Below are positions 1-12,304 of a stretch of DNA of 64,000 bases, piece after piece. Numbering within the stretch: the first letter of the stretch is position 1; each line of letters starts with the position of its first letter. The stretch is taken from assembly GCF_014648115.1 (NCBI RefSeq), contig NZ_BMQM01000005.1, positions 1 through 64,000 of the forward strand, given 5' to 3'. The notes below the pieces were generated by a model. That model had not been told where the DNA came from, did no database searches, and was given only the letters and a program-made list of their open reading frames with translations. The position numbers and the translations under genes are program-made. This DNA is from Deinococcus seoulensis. Lineage in GTDB: Bacteria; Deinococcota; Deinococci; Deinococcales; Deinococcaceae.

Positions 1-62
1 ACGTGACCGATGGTGCCCACGTTCACGTGGGGCTTGGTGCGTTCAAACGTTCCCTTAGCCAT
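1..62 (-). CDS. tuf: Elongation factor Tu, N-terminal fragment (runs off left edge)
   Basis: Only the first 20 codons and two bases are inside the window. They read [19 protein letters not shown], the conserved EF-Tu N-terminus leading into the GHVDHGKTT P-loop, which lies beyond the edge. EF-Tu is the GTPase that brings aminoacyl-tRNA to the ribosome. The start ATG (60-62) has a good ribosome binding site, GGAGGG, eight bases upstream. It is the last visible gene of the str block, separated from fusA by a small membrane-protein gene and a 470-base non-coding stretch holding its own likely promoter. Confidence 0.95.
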
Positions 63-535
63 GTTCTTACTCCCTCCAAGAGGTGGACACACGCAAAACC
101 GGCCCTTTGATCGGGTTCCCCCCGCGCATCCCGCAGGGTTCTGGTGGCGTGACCCACATTGGGTTGAATCTCGCCAGGGCGGTGTCCCGCCAAGCTGGCA
201 CGCTGCGCCGGAGTCATTCCGTTCCTTCGCCATGGGGGTGGACCCGCGGCTGGACCCGTGAATCACACGGCGCACCGAAGAGTCAGGGTACAGGTTTTCT
301 GCTCTGAGTACAAGTGGTGATGACGCTGGCGGGGTGTGCGCCGGAGCGCTGTCCGGCCCGCGAAGGCCGTGTCATGCGCGTCGCAGTCCGTCTTTTGGCT
401 GTGGGAGTACGCCAGGCACCCGGAGGCGTTTCGGCTGGCGTCCATTCAAGACGGACGGCACCCGTGTGGATGCCGCCCGTCTCCCCCGGCCCGTCTCCCC
501 CGGCAGGTCACCGGGCGGCCCAGGGTGCGCCCTGC
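63..535 (-). other. Long non-coding stretch upstream of tuf
   Basis: No convincing gene lies here; open frames on both strands lack a ribosome binding site or family resemblance. The minus strand holds a good promoter at 285-313, which would give tuf a 5' untranslated leader of a little over 200 bases, and a GGAGGG ribosome binding site just before tuf. The leader is unusually long for this otherwise compact, often leaderless chromosome, so it may hold regulatory structure, but I could not identify a known motif. Confidence 0.5.
285..313 (-). promoter_or_regulatory. Probable tuf promoter
   Basis: On the minus strand TTGTAC (308-313) and TACCCT (285-290) are spaced by exactly 17 bases, fitting a sigma-70 type promoter with the TANNNT -10 box common in this window. 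It lies about 220 bases before the tuf start and downstream of the small membrane-protein gene, so tuf can probably be transcribed independently of the str operon promoter. Assigned by pattern only. Confidence 0.5.
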
Positions 536-973
536 TCAGCGGACGGTGTACGCCTGCACCTGCTTGTCGAAGGCGCCGATCAGCATGATGATGCCCAGGA
601 TCGGGCCGAACGGCAGGGCCAGCAGGCTCAGGACTGCCAGCACAATGGCGGACACGCGCCCCCACGCGCGCCCTTCCAGCACCGCGCGGCGCGTGAAGTA
701 CAGCCACAGGATCAGCGCGGCCGTCAGGGCAAACGCGATCCACAGGACCAGCGTGATCTGCTCGGGTGCCAGCTGCACCGGCGTGCCGGTCGTCACGCCG
801 TCACGGCTCAGCATGTCGAGCATGTCGTTCAGGCTGGGCGCCGCAAACGGCAGGGTCAGCAGCGAGAACGCGTTGTAGAACAGCGCGATCAGCAGCGGCA
901 CGGTGATGAACGCCAGCCGGGGCGGTGGCGGCGGCAGCGGTTGATCGGTCTTGGATTCAGGAGGCACAGTCAT
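536..973 (-). CDS. Small membrane protein between fusA and tuf
   Basis: Protein of 145 residues, not recognised as a named family. After a short Pro-rich cytoplasmic start it shows about four hydrophobic stretches (roughly residues 18-43, 70-92, and a long region near 105-135 that could hold two helices). It sits where tuf directly follows fusA in many bacteria. I chose ATG 971-973 because a TACTCT -10 box (982-987) lies eight bases upstream, which suits a leaderless mRNA; in-frame GTG codons at 974-979 are alternatives. Function unknown; an inner-membrane location is inferred from hydrophobicity only. Confidence 0.7.
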   Translation of the reverse strand: MTVPPESKTDQPLPPPPPRLAFITVPLLIALFYNAFSLLTLPFAAPSLNDMLDMLSRDGVTTGTPVQLAPEQITLVLWIAFALTAALILWLYFTRRAVLEGRAWGRVSAIVLAVLSLLALPFGPILGIIMLIGAFDKQVQAYTVR

Positions 974-1120
974 CACCACTCAGAGTAACGCCCCGCCCAG
1001 CCCATCCGCCCTTGCGATAGAAGGCAGGGAGGCAGACCCTTTCGAGTCTGCCCCCCCACGGTGGTGCTGCCCTGGCCCGGCCGCCCCCCGCCAGGGGAGG
1101 GAGCCGGTCACGGCCTCAGG

Positions 1121-3214
<2,094 letters not shown>

Positions 3215-3379
3215 AAGACTCCCTGATTCTGTCGGGTGACGTGTCTCGTCACCGTCAGCTCGGCACGTATTCGGCGTGAGGTTCGCGGCGAGGCGTGAGC
3301 CTCATGCGAAATGGACGGCGGGCGGGCCGCCGTCCGTCTCGCTCCCTTCAGCCCCCCTCGCGGGGGACGTGAAGCGGGA

Positions 3380-3850
<471 letters not shown>

Positions 3851-4013
3851 GTTGACTCCCTTTGGCCCCGTCCGGTCCACTGTTGACCGGGCGGGGGGTG
3901 CGCGCTCAGGCGCGAATAACTTGCTTCAGTGGCGTTCCCGCGTGGGAAGGCCGGTTCACGGCGAAGGTCACGCGGACGCGGGCAGCCGCTGGGGGCGGCC
4001 CGGTCGGGCGTGG

Positions 4014-4415
<402 letters not shown>

Positions 4416-4669
4416 GGTGAATCACTCCTAGGTTCTTAAGCAGTTGCTTGCGGGAGGGCGGGTCCGCCCACGCGTACGGGGCGGCGCTGGGTTGCGGGAT
4501 GAGTCTGGAGGTGATCACTCACCGCCGGGTCTCGGGCCACCGTTCGCACCTGACTTCCGCGTGCGGAAGGGTCCGGTGTGGGGGCCTTGCTGGAACTGTC
4601 GAGCCGGGGTGGCATGCCGAAAAACCCCCCTGGTGCAACCCGGAAGCCGGGGCAGTTTTCAACCTTGGC
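4416..4669 (-). other. str operon leader (non-coding)
   Basis: About 250 bases between the likely str promoter and rpsL with no supported gene. The minus strand holds a small CCCGG-CTT-CCGGG stem followed further on by a G-run and TTTTT (near 4620-4650), which might be an attenuator, but the fold is not a clean terminator. The 3' end carries the AGGAG site for rpsL. The remaining bases up to the tRNA gene (4700-4835) hold nothing I recognise. Confidence 0.35.
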
Positions 4670-4699
4670 AGGATACTCCCCACGCACCCCTGCGCGCAA
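4670..4699 (-). promoter_or_regulatory. Probable str operon promoter
   Basis: Minus-strand TTGCGC (4694-4699) and TATCCT (4670-4675) are 18 bases apart. It is the best promoter match upstream of rpsL and would give a leader of about 250 bases. Confidence 0.45.
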
Positions 4700-4835
4700 G
4701 GGTGCAGGCGAGCAGTCACCGAGCAGTCACCCGGCCATGATCCAGCCATGAACCGGCAACGGCCCGAGACCCGGCAGTGGCCCGACCGGGGCCGTCACGG
4801 CAGGGCGACCCGCAAGGACCGGCGGGTGGGGGCTG

Positions 4836-4863
4836 TTGCGCGGGCGGGCGGCTGTGCTACACT
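4836..4863 (+). promoter_or_regulatory. tRNA-Ser promoter
   Basis: TTGCGC (4836-4841), a 16-base spacer and TACACT (4858-4863) lie 34 bases before the mature 5' end of the tRNA, a typical distance for a tRNA precursor leader. Confidence 0.6.
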
Positions 4864-4894
4864 CCCGGACGCCCGTTCAGGCGATCATCACAGG

Positions 4895-4987
<93 letters not shown>

Positions 4988-4992
4988 GACAC

Positions 4993-5041
4993 GAGCGCCG
5001 GACATCCCCTTTCAGGACGTCCGGCGCTCGCTTTTTCTTTT
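4993..5041 (+). terminator. Intrinsic terminator of the tRNA gene
   Basis: Perfect 11-bp stem GAGCGCCGGAC / GTCCGGCGCTC (4993-5003 with 5019-5029) followed by CGCTTTTTCTTTT; the best rho-independent terminator in the window. Confidence 0.92.
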
Positions 5042-5086
5042 CTGCCCACCCACTCTGCTGCCCACCCACTCTTCTGCCCACCGACT
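5042..5086. repeat. Three-copy 16-bp tandem repeat
   Basis: CTGCCCACCCACT occurs at 5042-5054 and 5058-5070, with a one-base variant at 5074-5086, a 16-base period. It sits between the tRNA terminator and the 3' end of the next minus-strand gene and overlaps that gene's last codon. Confidence 0.75.
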
Positions 5087-5537
5087 ATCCGGTTGGCAGG
5101 GTGTCCAGGATGAAGCGCAGCACGGCCGCCTCGCGCGCCGCGTGCACGACCGCGCCCTGGGCCTCGCGCAGCCCGGCGGTGTCCAGGGGCCGGTACAGCG
5201 CGTCGTACAGCGCCTGTCCGGCGCCCGCCAGTGCCACGAGTTCCGCGCGCCACGCGGCGTCGTTGGCCGGTGCCCAGGTGTGGGGGTCGGTGGGGTCGCT
5301 CAGCAGGGCGTGCGGGTCGCTCAGGGTCGCGGCCGTCAGTTGCAGGGCGTGGCGCAGGGCCATGACGCGCGCCGCCACACTGGGCTGACCGGAATGCGGC
5401 GCGCGGGCCTGCGCGGCCGTGAAGGCGTGCGCGGCGTGCAGCAGCCCCTGGCCGGGCTCGCTGAACAGGCCGCGCAGGCCGCCGGGTCCGTACAGCACTT
5501 CGCGCAGGGTGTCACGCAGGAGTTCACGGTGAGGCAT
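5085..5537 (-). CDS. Hypothetical protein, alpha-helical
   Basis: 150 residues with no family I can name confidently. It is rich in Ala, Leu and His, predicted mostly helical, with the pattern of a four-helix bundle (for example RVMALRHALQLT and AAWRAELVALAGAGQALYDAL); spaced His residues invite comparison with DinB-like metal proteins, but that is weak. No signal peptide or membrane segment. It is monocistronic, tail-to-tail with the tRNA gene. Codon use fits the host, supporting a real gene. Confidence 0.6.
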   Translation of the reverse strand: MPHRELLRDTLREVLYGPGGLRGLFSEPGQGLLHAAHAFTAAQARAPHSGQPSVAARVMALRHALQLTAATLSDPHALLSDPTDPHTWAPANDAAWRAELVALAGAGQALYDALYRPLDTAGLREAQGAVVHAAREAAVLRFILDTLPTG

Positions 5538-5652
5538 GCACGGATGGTACGTCAGGTGGCGGATGCGGTCCGGACCTCCCCTCCCCTACCGTGGGGGCAC
5601 GATGATCAAGACCTTGCGGTGAATGCACACGTTCCGCCCTGGCCCCCTGCCG

Positions 5653-5658
5653 TAAACT
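5653..5658 (+). promoter_or_regulatory. Leaderless -10 box before the hflX leader ORF
   Basis: TAAACT lies seven bases before ATG 5666, the spacing seen for many leaderless genes here. No clear -35 box is visible. Confidence 0.5.
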
Positions 5659-5665
5659 GGGGTCA

Positions 5666-5811
5666 ATGCCGGAACCCACGCTCCTCTCGCTGCGCGGACG
5701 ATGTCCGGGTGGCCTGAAAGTGCGTCGTCCCACCCCGCCACGTATGCCCCCGGCCGACAGCTGTCCAACCGACACCCGTCGCGGGGCACCCCTACAAGGA
5801 AGTGACCGAAG

Positions 5812-5815
<4 letters not shown>
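5666..5815 (+). CDS. 49-codon leaderless ORF overlapping the hflX start
   Basis: A short frame starting at ATG seven bases after a TAAACT box and ending TAG at 5813-5815. The peptide is basic and Pro/Arg-rich (begins MPEPTLLSLRGRCPGGLKVR) and matches no family I know. Its last bases form ATAG with the apparent ATA start of hflX, the same geometry as the common ATGA stop-start overlap. It may be a leader peptide whose translation couples to hflX, or simply the leaderless entry point of the hflX mRNA. The promoter position and the overlap support it; the sequence does not prove translation. Confidence 0.45.
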
Positions 5816-7519
<1,704 letters not shown>

Positions 7520-7533
<14 letters not shown>

Positions 7534-7559
7534 GCCCAGTACCGCTGAGTGCAGTACCG
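7520..7559. repeat. 15-bp tandem duplication over the hflX stop codon
   Basis: CCCAGTACCGCTGAG occurs at 7520-7534 and again at 7535-7549, with a partial third copy (GCAGTACCG) to 7559. The unit contains the hflX stop codon, so the duplication lies just after the gene and leaves its product unchanged. Confidence 0.8.
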
Positions 7560-7671
7560 GAAAGCAATCAGTGACGACGGGGGGAGGGGCAAGGCAGCCT
7601 CTCCCCCCTTCCCGTGGGTGGCCCTCTTTGGGTGGACGGCGCGCCCTGCCCTGTGCGGCAGACTGCGTCCC

Positions 7672-8613
7672 ATGAAGTTCGCCTGGACGACCCTGCTGCT
7701 GGTGGGCCTGACCTGGGCGCTGGGCGAATGGCCGGCCGAGCGGACGTTGCCCACGCTGCTACTGGCGTACGCGCCGCCGCTGCTGTGGGTGCTGGTGACC
7801 CTGCCGGCCCTGGCGTGGGCGCTGTGGCGGGGTCGGGGGCGGCGACCAGCGCTGGCGGCCCTGCTGCTGGCCGCCTGGGGCGCGGGACTGCTGCACTGGA
7901 CGCCACGACCACCGGGACCGCCAGAGGGCGCGCTGCGGGTCGTGACCTTCAACGTGCTGGGCGGGGCGCGCACCACGCCCACCGAACTGGCAGGCCGCCT
8001 GCGCACCCTGAACGCCGACGTGATCCTGCTTCAGGAGTCGCGGTTCGCGCAGCCGGACTTCCGGGCGGCGTTCCTGCGCGCCCTGCCGGGGTACACGGTC
8101 ACGGAGGCACGGGAGGTCATGACCCTGACGCGCCTGCCGCTGCTGGGCAACCGCACGGAAGCGCTGCCCGGCAACCGCCGCGAACTGCTGGTCACGCGCC
8201 TGGACTGGCAGGGCGAGCCGCTGACGGTCGTGAACGCGCACCTGGGCACCGTGCAGGTCAGTTCTGTCCTGACGGGTGATCTGGCACGGGTGCGGCGCAC
8301 GCGGGACGCCCGCGCCGGGCAGGTGCAGGTGCTGAGGGACGTGGCGGCACGCACACCGGGACGGGTGTTGCTGGGCGGCGACCTGAACACCCCGCCGCGC
8401 GGGCAGGTGTACCGCGACCTGCGGGCCGTGTTCGGGCCGGACGCGCATGACCGGGTGGGGCGCGGGCCGGGCTGGACCTTCCCCTCGCTGCACCTGCGGA
8501 TCGATCACCTGATGGGCCGGGGCCTGAGCCCTGCGCGGGTGCAGGTGCTGCCCTGGGCGCTCAGCGACCACCGGCCCCTGCTGGCCGAGTACCGCATGGA
8601 ACAGCCCGACTGA
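7672..8613 (+). CDS. Membrane-anchored endonuclease/exonuclease/phosphatase family protein
   Basis: 313 residues. About three hydrophobic segments occupy residues 1-75, then a complete EEP (DNase I-like) domain: TFNVLGG, the Glu of LLQES, NAHLGT, GDLNTPP, and a final SDHRPLL. These are the metal-binding and catalytic residues of the fold, so it is probably an active Mg-dependent phosphoesterase on the outer face of the membrane; the substrate (nucleic acid, phospholipid or other phosphate ester) cannot be told. Start ATG 7672 has CAGACT seven bases upstream, one base off the leaderless -10 pattern. It follows hflX by 138 bases. Confidence 0.85.
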   Translation: MKFAWTTLLLVGLTWALGEWPAERTLPTLLLAYAPPLLWVLVTLPALAWALWRGRGRRPALAALLLAAWGAGLLHWTPRPPGPPEGALRVVTFNVLGGARTTPTELAGRLRTLNADVILLQESRFAQPDFRAAFLRALPGYTVTEAREVMTLTRLPLLGNRTEALPGNRRELLVTRLDWQGEPLTVVNAHLGTVQVSSVLTGDLARVRRTRDARAGQVQVLRDVAARTPGRVLLGGDLNTPPRGQVYRDLRAVFGPDAHDRVGRGPGWTFPSLHLRIDHLMGRGLSPARVQVLPWALSDHRPLLAEYRMEQPD

Positions 8614-8619
8614 TCCCCT

Positions 8620-8793
8620 TTAGCGCGCCGGGCTTCCCTGCGCCCGGAACAGCGGCAGTGGCGTTTCCTGCCAGCCGGGGCCGTGATTCCAGGCGTCCTG
8701 TTCCCCGTGCGGGACGCCTAACCGGGCGGCGAGGGCGCGGGCGAAGGTGGTCTTGCCGCTGCCGGTCGTGCCGATCACGATGATTCTGCGCAT
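8620..8793 (-). pseudogene. Truncated P-loop kinase (FlaR/adenylate-kinase-like) remnant
   Basis: A 57-codon frame begins MRRIIVIGTTGSGKTTFARA, a perfect Walker A motif, then LGVPHGEQDAWNHGPGWQET, the start of the small P-loop kinase family related to topology modulation protein FlaR, usually around 170-180 residues. It ends at TAA (8620-8622) after FRAQGSPAR, so the lid and C-terminal half are gone; the next bases on that strand run into the 3' end of the convergent EEP gene. GGAGGG lies just before the ATG. Probably a decayed gene; a short expressed peptide is possible. Confidence 0.7.
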
Positions 8794-8823
8794 CCCTCCA
8801 GTACAGCAGACCGGGGCGGGCCA

Positions 8824-9960
8824 TCAGCGACCGGGCGTGAGTTTCAGCAGGCGGCCGCTGGAGTACTCGGCGACGTACAGTTCGCCGCGTTCGTCCTCGC
8901 CGAAGGTGCTGGGGTTGTCCACGCGTCCCAGGGTGCGTTTCGTCCAGGCCTGACCCCGGGCGGGCGCGGCCCACACGGTGCCGCTGGCGAAGTCCGCGAA
9001 CACGTACTGGCCTTTCAGGGCCGGAATGGCCGCGCCCCGGTACACGAAGCCGCCCGTGACGCTCTGCCCTTCCTGGCGGCCGTACACCAGCACCGGGTCC
9101 ACGAAGCCCTGCGCGGAGCAGTTCGGCTCGAAGCACTGCCGGCCCTCGCGGGGGCGCCAGCCGTAGTTCTCGCCGCCCCGGCTGGCGCGCGGCTGGAAGT
9201 CGATCTCCTCGAAGGCGTTCTGGCCGACGTCCGCGATGATCAGGTCGCCGGTCTGCCGGTCGAAGGAGAACCGCCAGGGGTTGCGCAGGCCGTACGCCCA
9301 GATGTTCGGGTTCGCGCCCGTGCGGGTCAGGAAGGGATTGCCGGGCGCGGGCCGGGCGGCGTCGCCGCGTACGTCGAAGCGCAGCAGTTTCCCCAGCGGC
9401 GAGGAGAGGTTCTGGGCGAGGTTCTGCGGGTCGCCGCCGGACCCACCGTCGCCCAGGCCCAGGTACAGGAACCCGTCCGGGCCGAAGGCGAGCTGACCGC
9501 CGTTGTGGTTCGAGTACGGCTGACGGGCCGTGAACAGCGTCTTCGCGCTGGCCGGGTCGGCGGTCGTGCCGCTGGAGGCCGCCACGTAGCGCGCCAGGAC
9601 GGTGTTCCCGGAGCGGTCGGTGTAGTGCACGTACAGGCGGCGGTTGGTCTTGAACGCCGGGTCGAAGGCCAGTCCCAGCAGGCCGCGTTCGCCGCCCGCG
9701 CGGGTCAGGGACCGCAGGTCCAGGAACACCTGCCGCTGCACGCGCCCGCCCGTGACGACCCGTACCCGGCCGTCCTGCTGCGTGACGAACAGCCGCCCGG
9801 AGCCGTCCCCGGCGTGCGTGAGGGCCGTGACCTGCATCAGGCCGCTCACGAACGGCTGGAAGGTCACGGACGGCGCCGCTGTCTGGGCCGCCGCACCGGG
9901 GCCAGCCAGCAGGACACCGGACAGGAGGACGGCGGCGCGGATCGGGAATCGCGGGGTCAT
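8824..9960 (-). CDS. PQQ-dependent sugar dehydrogenase (glucose/sorbosone dehydrogenase family)
   Basis: 378 residues with a Sec signal peptide ([24 protein letters not shown]), so exported. Six-bladed propeller motifs of the YliI/GdhB family are visible: [40 protein letters not shown] with EEID, and GGFVYRG. The family oxidises aldose sugars with PQQ in the cell envelope; the true substrate is unknown. ATG 9960 is chosen because it gives the signal peptide; a longer frame upstream is only open by chance. Single gene, 30 bases upstream of the truncated P-loop gene. Confidence 0.9.
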   Translation of the reverse strand: MTPRFPIRAAVLLSGVLLAGPGAAAQTAAPSVTFQPFVSGLMQVTALTHAGDGSGRLFVTQQDGRVRVVTGGRVQRQVFLDLRSLTRAGGERGLLGLAFDPAFKTNRRLYVHYTDRSGNTVLARYVAASSGTTADPASAKTLFTARQPYSNHNGGQLAFGPDGFLYLGLGDGGSGGDPQNLAQNLSSPLGKLLRFDVRGDAARPAPGNPFLTRTGANPNIWAYGLRNPWRFSFDRQTGDLIIADVGQNAFEEIDFQPRASRGGENYGWRPREGRQCFEPNCSAQGFVDPVLVYGRQEGQSVTGGFVYRGAAIPALKGQYVFADFASGTVWAAPARGQAWTKRTLGRVDNPSTFGEDERGELYVAEYSSGRLLKLTPGR

Positions 9961-10084
9961 GCTCCAGTGTGCCGTGCGGGCCGCGCGACCGGCGTGAAGG
10001 GGCATGAAGGGCGCTTCATGCCGCTGTGCGCTGCCGCCCACCGGGACGCGCCAGACTGACCCATTCATACCCAGGAGGTACACC

Positions 10085-10297
10085 ATGACTGGACCGTACG
10101 ACCGTCCGCCCGCTCCCGCGACCGAACCGACCGACACGCCCCCCACCATGCCCGAGCAGATGCCCGGACGCGGCGATATCGGCGAGATCAACGACCCGCC
10201 CGTGAACCCGGACACGCCCGGCATGCCGGAGCCCACCCCCACCGATAACCCGGACACGCCGGGCCTGCCGACGCCGTCGCCCATGCCCGCGATGTAA
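10085..10297 (+). CDS. Small Pro-rich acidic protein
   Basis: 70 residues, [20 protein letters not shown] at the start, then repeats of [12 protein letters not shown] and [12 protein letters not shown]. Low-complexity and probably disordered; no known family. A strong AGGAGGT six bases before the ATG makes translation very likely. No signal peptide. It is divergent from the sugar dehydrogenase and convergent with the peptidase behind it, with a MITE inserted in the hairpin between them. Function unknown. Confidence 0.7.
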   Translation: MTGPYDRPPAPATEPTDTPPTMPEQMPGRGDIGEINDPPVNPDTPGMPEPTPTDNPDTPGLPTPSPMPAM

Positions 10298-10303
10298 ACC
10301 CGT

Positions 10304-10491
10304 TGCAGCTTGAAGGGTCATACGGATTCCGTTTGTTTCGCCAACAATCCGGAACTTCACCGGATTGCCGGCTCCACGTCCGGAACCCGTCTTGCTCCCA
10401 CTCGCTTCGCTCGGATTGAACGGGCTTTGCAGCCCATTCAATCGGAGTCCGTATCAGGAGTCCGCAGTAGATTCCTGACCCTTCAAGCTGC
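10304..10491. terminator. 19-bp palindrome between convergent genes, split by a MITE
   Basis: GCAGCTTGAAGGGTCA (10304-10319 region) and TCCTGACCCTTCAAGCTGC (about 10473-10491) are inverted repeats. If the MITE and one copy of its TCA duplication are removed, the arms become a perfect 19-bp stem with a 13-base loop. It lies between the ends of two convergent genes, so it was probably a bidirectional terminator, though there is no T-run. Confidence 0.6.
10321..10453 (+). mobile_element. MITE-like repeat, copy 1 (133 bp, intact)
   Basis: Starts TACGGATTCCG and ends CGGAGTCCGTA, imperfect terminal inverted repeats, flanked by a direct TCA duplication (10318-10320 and 10454-10456). Inside are a hairpin CAATCCGG/CCGGATTG (10345-10352, 10360-10367) and a second hairpin GATTGAA/TTCAATC (10414-10420, 10437-10443). 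It encodes no protein. Reference copy for the family described in the findings. Confidence 0.9.
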
Positions 10492-10494
10492 CGT

Positions 10495-11187
10495 TCAGAG
10501 CGTGTGCCCGTGCGTCCGCAGCCACGCGCGGTGGGCCTGCCAGTCGGGCATGAGGCGGGCCACGTGCGCCCAGTAGCGCGCCGAGTGATTGAGTTCCAGC
10601 AGGTGCGCGGCCTCGTGCAGCGCCACGTAGTGCAGGACCGGCAGTGGTGCGCGGCTCAGGCGCCAGTGCAGCCGGATGTCGCCGCTGGCGGTGCAACTGC
10701 CCCAGCGGCCCCGTGCGCCTGCGACCAGCACGCGCCGCAGCCGGTTCTGTGCGCCCAGCCTCGCGGCGTAGGCCGTGACCAGCGCGCGGTACGGTTCGTG
10801 CGCGGCGCGGCGCGTCCAGGCTTCCAGGGCGGCCTCGGCGTGCGCGGCGGGCAGGTGCAGGGTGTCGCCGTGCCGTTCGGGGCGGGTCACGCCCGCCGAG
10901 AGGTGCAGGGTCAGGGTGTCGCCCAGGAACGGCAGGGGTTGCCCGTCTGCCAGGACCGGGGGGGCGGGCGGCGTCACGCGGGCGTACTGTGCGAGGTGCC
11001 CGGCCACCCAGTCGCGCCGGGCATTCAGGATCTCCAGCAGGTGCGTGTCGGACACGCGGGTGGGGGCGTACAGCGTGACCCCGCCGGGTTTCACCTGCAG
11101 GGCCACGGTGCGGCGCCTGTCGCTGCGTTTCACGAGCACGGGAATCCCGGCCACCTGCCATCCGTTCGGGTTCGTTGCGCCGCTCAC
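10495..11187 (-). CDS. YgjP-like zinc metallopeptidase (DUF45)
   Basis: 230 residues. The C-terminal half carries RGRWGSCTASGDIRLHWRL and HEAAHLLELNHSARYW, the HExxH-type zinc site and neighbouring motifs of the YgjP/SprT-like DUF45 peptidases. The N-terminal half (DRRRTVALQVKPGGVTLYAP) matches the beta domain that precedes it. No signal peptide, so cytoplasmic. Substrate unknown; members are found near restriction and housekeeping genes. Convergent with the small Pro-rich gene. Confidence 0.9.
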   Translation of the reverse strand: MSGATNPNGWQVAGIPVLVKRSDRRRTVALQVKPGGVTLYAPTRVSDTHLLEILNARRDWVAGHLAQYARVTPPAPPVLADGQPLPFLGDTLTLHLSAGVTRPERHGDTLHLPAAHAEAALEAWTRRAAHEPYRALVTAYAARLGAQNRLRRVLVAGARGRWGSCTASGDIRLHWRLSRAPLPVLHYVALHEAAHLLELNHSARYWAHVARLMPDWQAHRAWLRTHGHTL

Positions 11188-11275
11188 GTCCCCCAGCAGA
11201 GCGCAGTTCGGGCCGGGGCGCCGTGATTCACGTCACGCACCCCGGCCCGCTCACTGGCCGGATTTCCGGTCCGGT

Positions 11276-12142
11276 CTACAGCTGGTTGTAGTTCACGGCG
11301 AAGGTGTCGCAGCTGTTCGGGTCGCCGCTCCGGAAGCCCTTCGTGAACCAGTTGGTGCGTTGCTGGGCGCTGCCGTGCGTGAACGAGTCCGGCACGACGC
11401 GGCTGCCCGACTGACGTTGCAGGTTGTCGTCCCCGATGGCCTGCGCGGTGTTGATGGCCTCGCGGATGTCCTGCTGGTCGATTTTGGCAGTGGTCTGCAC
11501 CTTGTTGCCCCACACGCCGGCAAAGCAGTCGGCCTGGAGTTCAAGGCGCACGGAGTAGCTGTTCGCCTCGGCTTCGGTGCGGGCGCTGCGCTGCTTGCGT
11601 TCGACCTGATCGGCGATGCCGAGTTCGTTCTGCACGTGGTGCCCGACCTCGTGGGCGATCACGTACGAGTACGCGAAGTCGCCGCCGCCGCCGAGTTGCC
11701 GGTCCATCTGCGTGAAGAAGCTGGTATCGAGGTAGATCCGCTGGTCAGCCGGGCAGTAGAACGGGCCGACCGCCGCATTGGCCGCGCCGCAGCCGCTCTG
11801 GGTGCCCTGGGTGTACAGGATCAGGCGGGGTTTGGTGTAGGTGCGTCCGGCCTGCTGGAAGATGCCGCCCCAGACCTGATTGGTGCTGCCCAGGATGTTA
11901 TCCACGAACTGGTACGCCTCGTCGTTCGCCTGTGGCTGAGCCGACTGCGACTGACTCTGGGTCTGGGTGGTGCCGGTGTCGCCGCCCAGGATCGCGCCGG
12001 GGTCGATCCCGAAGAACATGGCGATCAGGGCGATGATCAGGCCGCCCACGCCCCCGACGGCAATGCCGCCGCCGGGCAGGCCGCCCCGGCCGCGCCGGTC
12101 CTCGACGCCGCCTCCGCTACCGGGAAGATTTTTCCAGTCCAT
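11276..12142 (-). CDS. Neutral zinc metallopeptidase, YpfJ family
   Basis: 288 residues: a Gly-rich cytoplasmic start ([20 protein letters not shown]), one membrane segment near residues 28-46 ([20 protein letters not shown]), then an extracytoplasmic peptidase domain with [13 protein letters not shown] (HExxH zinc motif) and [11 protein letters not shown], both diagnostic of the YpfJ/KPN_02809 family. These are membrane-anchored metallopeptidases of unknown physiological substrate. AAGGAG lies 13 bases before the ATG, a rather long spacing. Monocistronic. Confidence 0.92.
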   Translation of the reverse strand: MDWKNLPGSGGGVEDRRGRGGLPGGGIAVGGVGGLIIALIAMFFGIDPGAILGGDTGTTQTQSQSQSAQPQANDEAYQFVDNILGSTNQVWGGIFQQAGRTYTKPRLILYTQGTQSGCGAANAAVGPFYCPADQRIYLDTSFFTQMDRQLGGGGDFAYSYVIAHEVGHHVQNELGIADQVERKQRSARTEAEANSYSVRLELQADCFAGVWGNKVQTTAKIDQQDIREAINTAQAIGDDNLQRQSGSRVVPDSFTHGSAQQRTNWFTKGFRSGDPNSCDTFAVNYNQL

Positions 12143-12304
12143 ACAGGCTCGTGTCTCCTTTGCATGGCCGCCCCCAGCGTCCGTCTCGCGCGGCGTGCTG
12201 GGTTGTTGGCAGCTCAGGACACAGTGTATGGGTGGTGGCCCCCGGCTTCGCTGACCGTGCCTTTATGGATGCCGGAAGAACCGGGCGCGGGGCGCTGTCC
12301 GGGG

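Noticed and set aside
4620..4655. Attenuator-type terminator in the str leader
   Set aside because: A short CCCGG stem and a later TTTTT are present but do not form a continuous GC stem directly followed by T; left as a note only.
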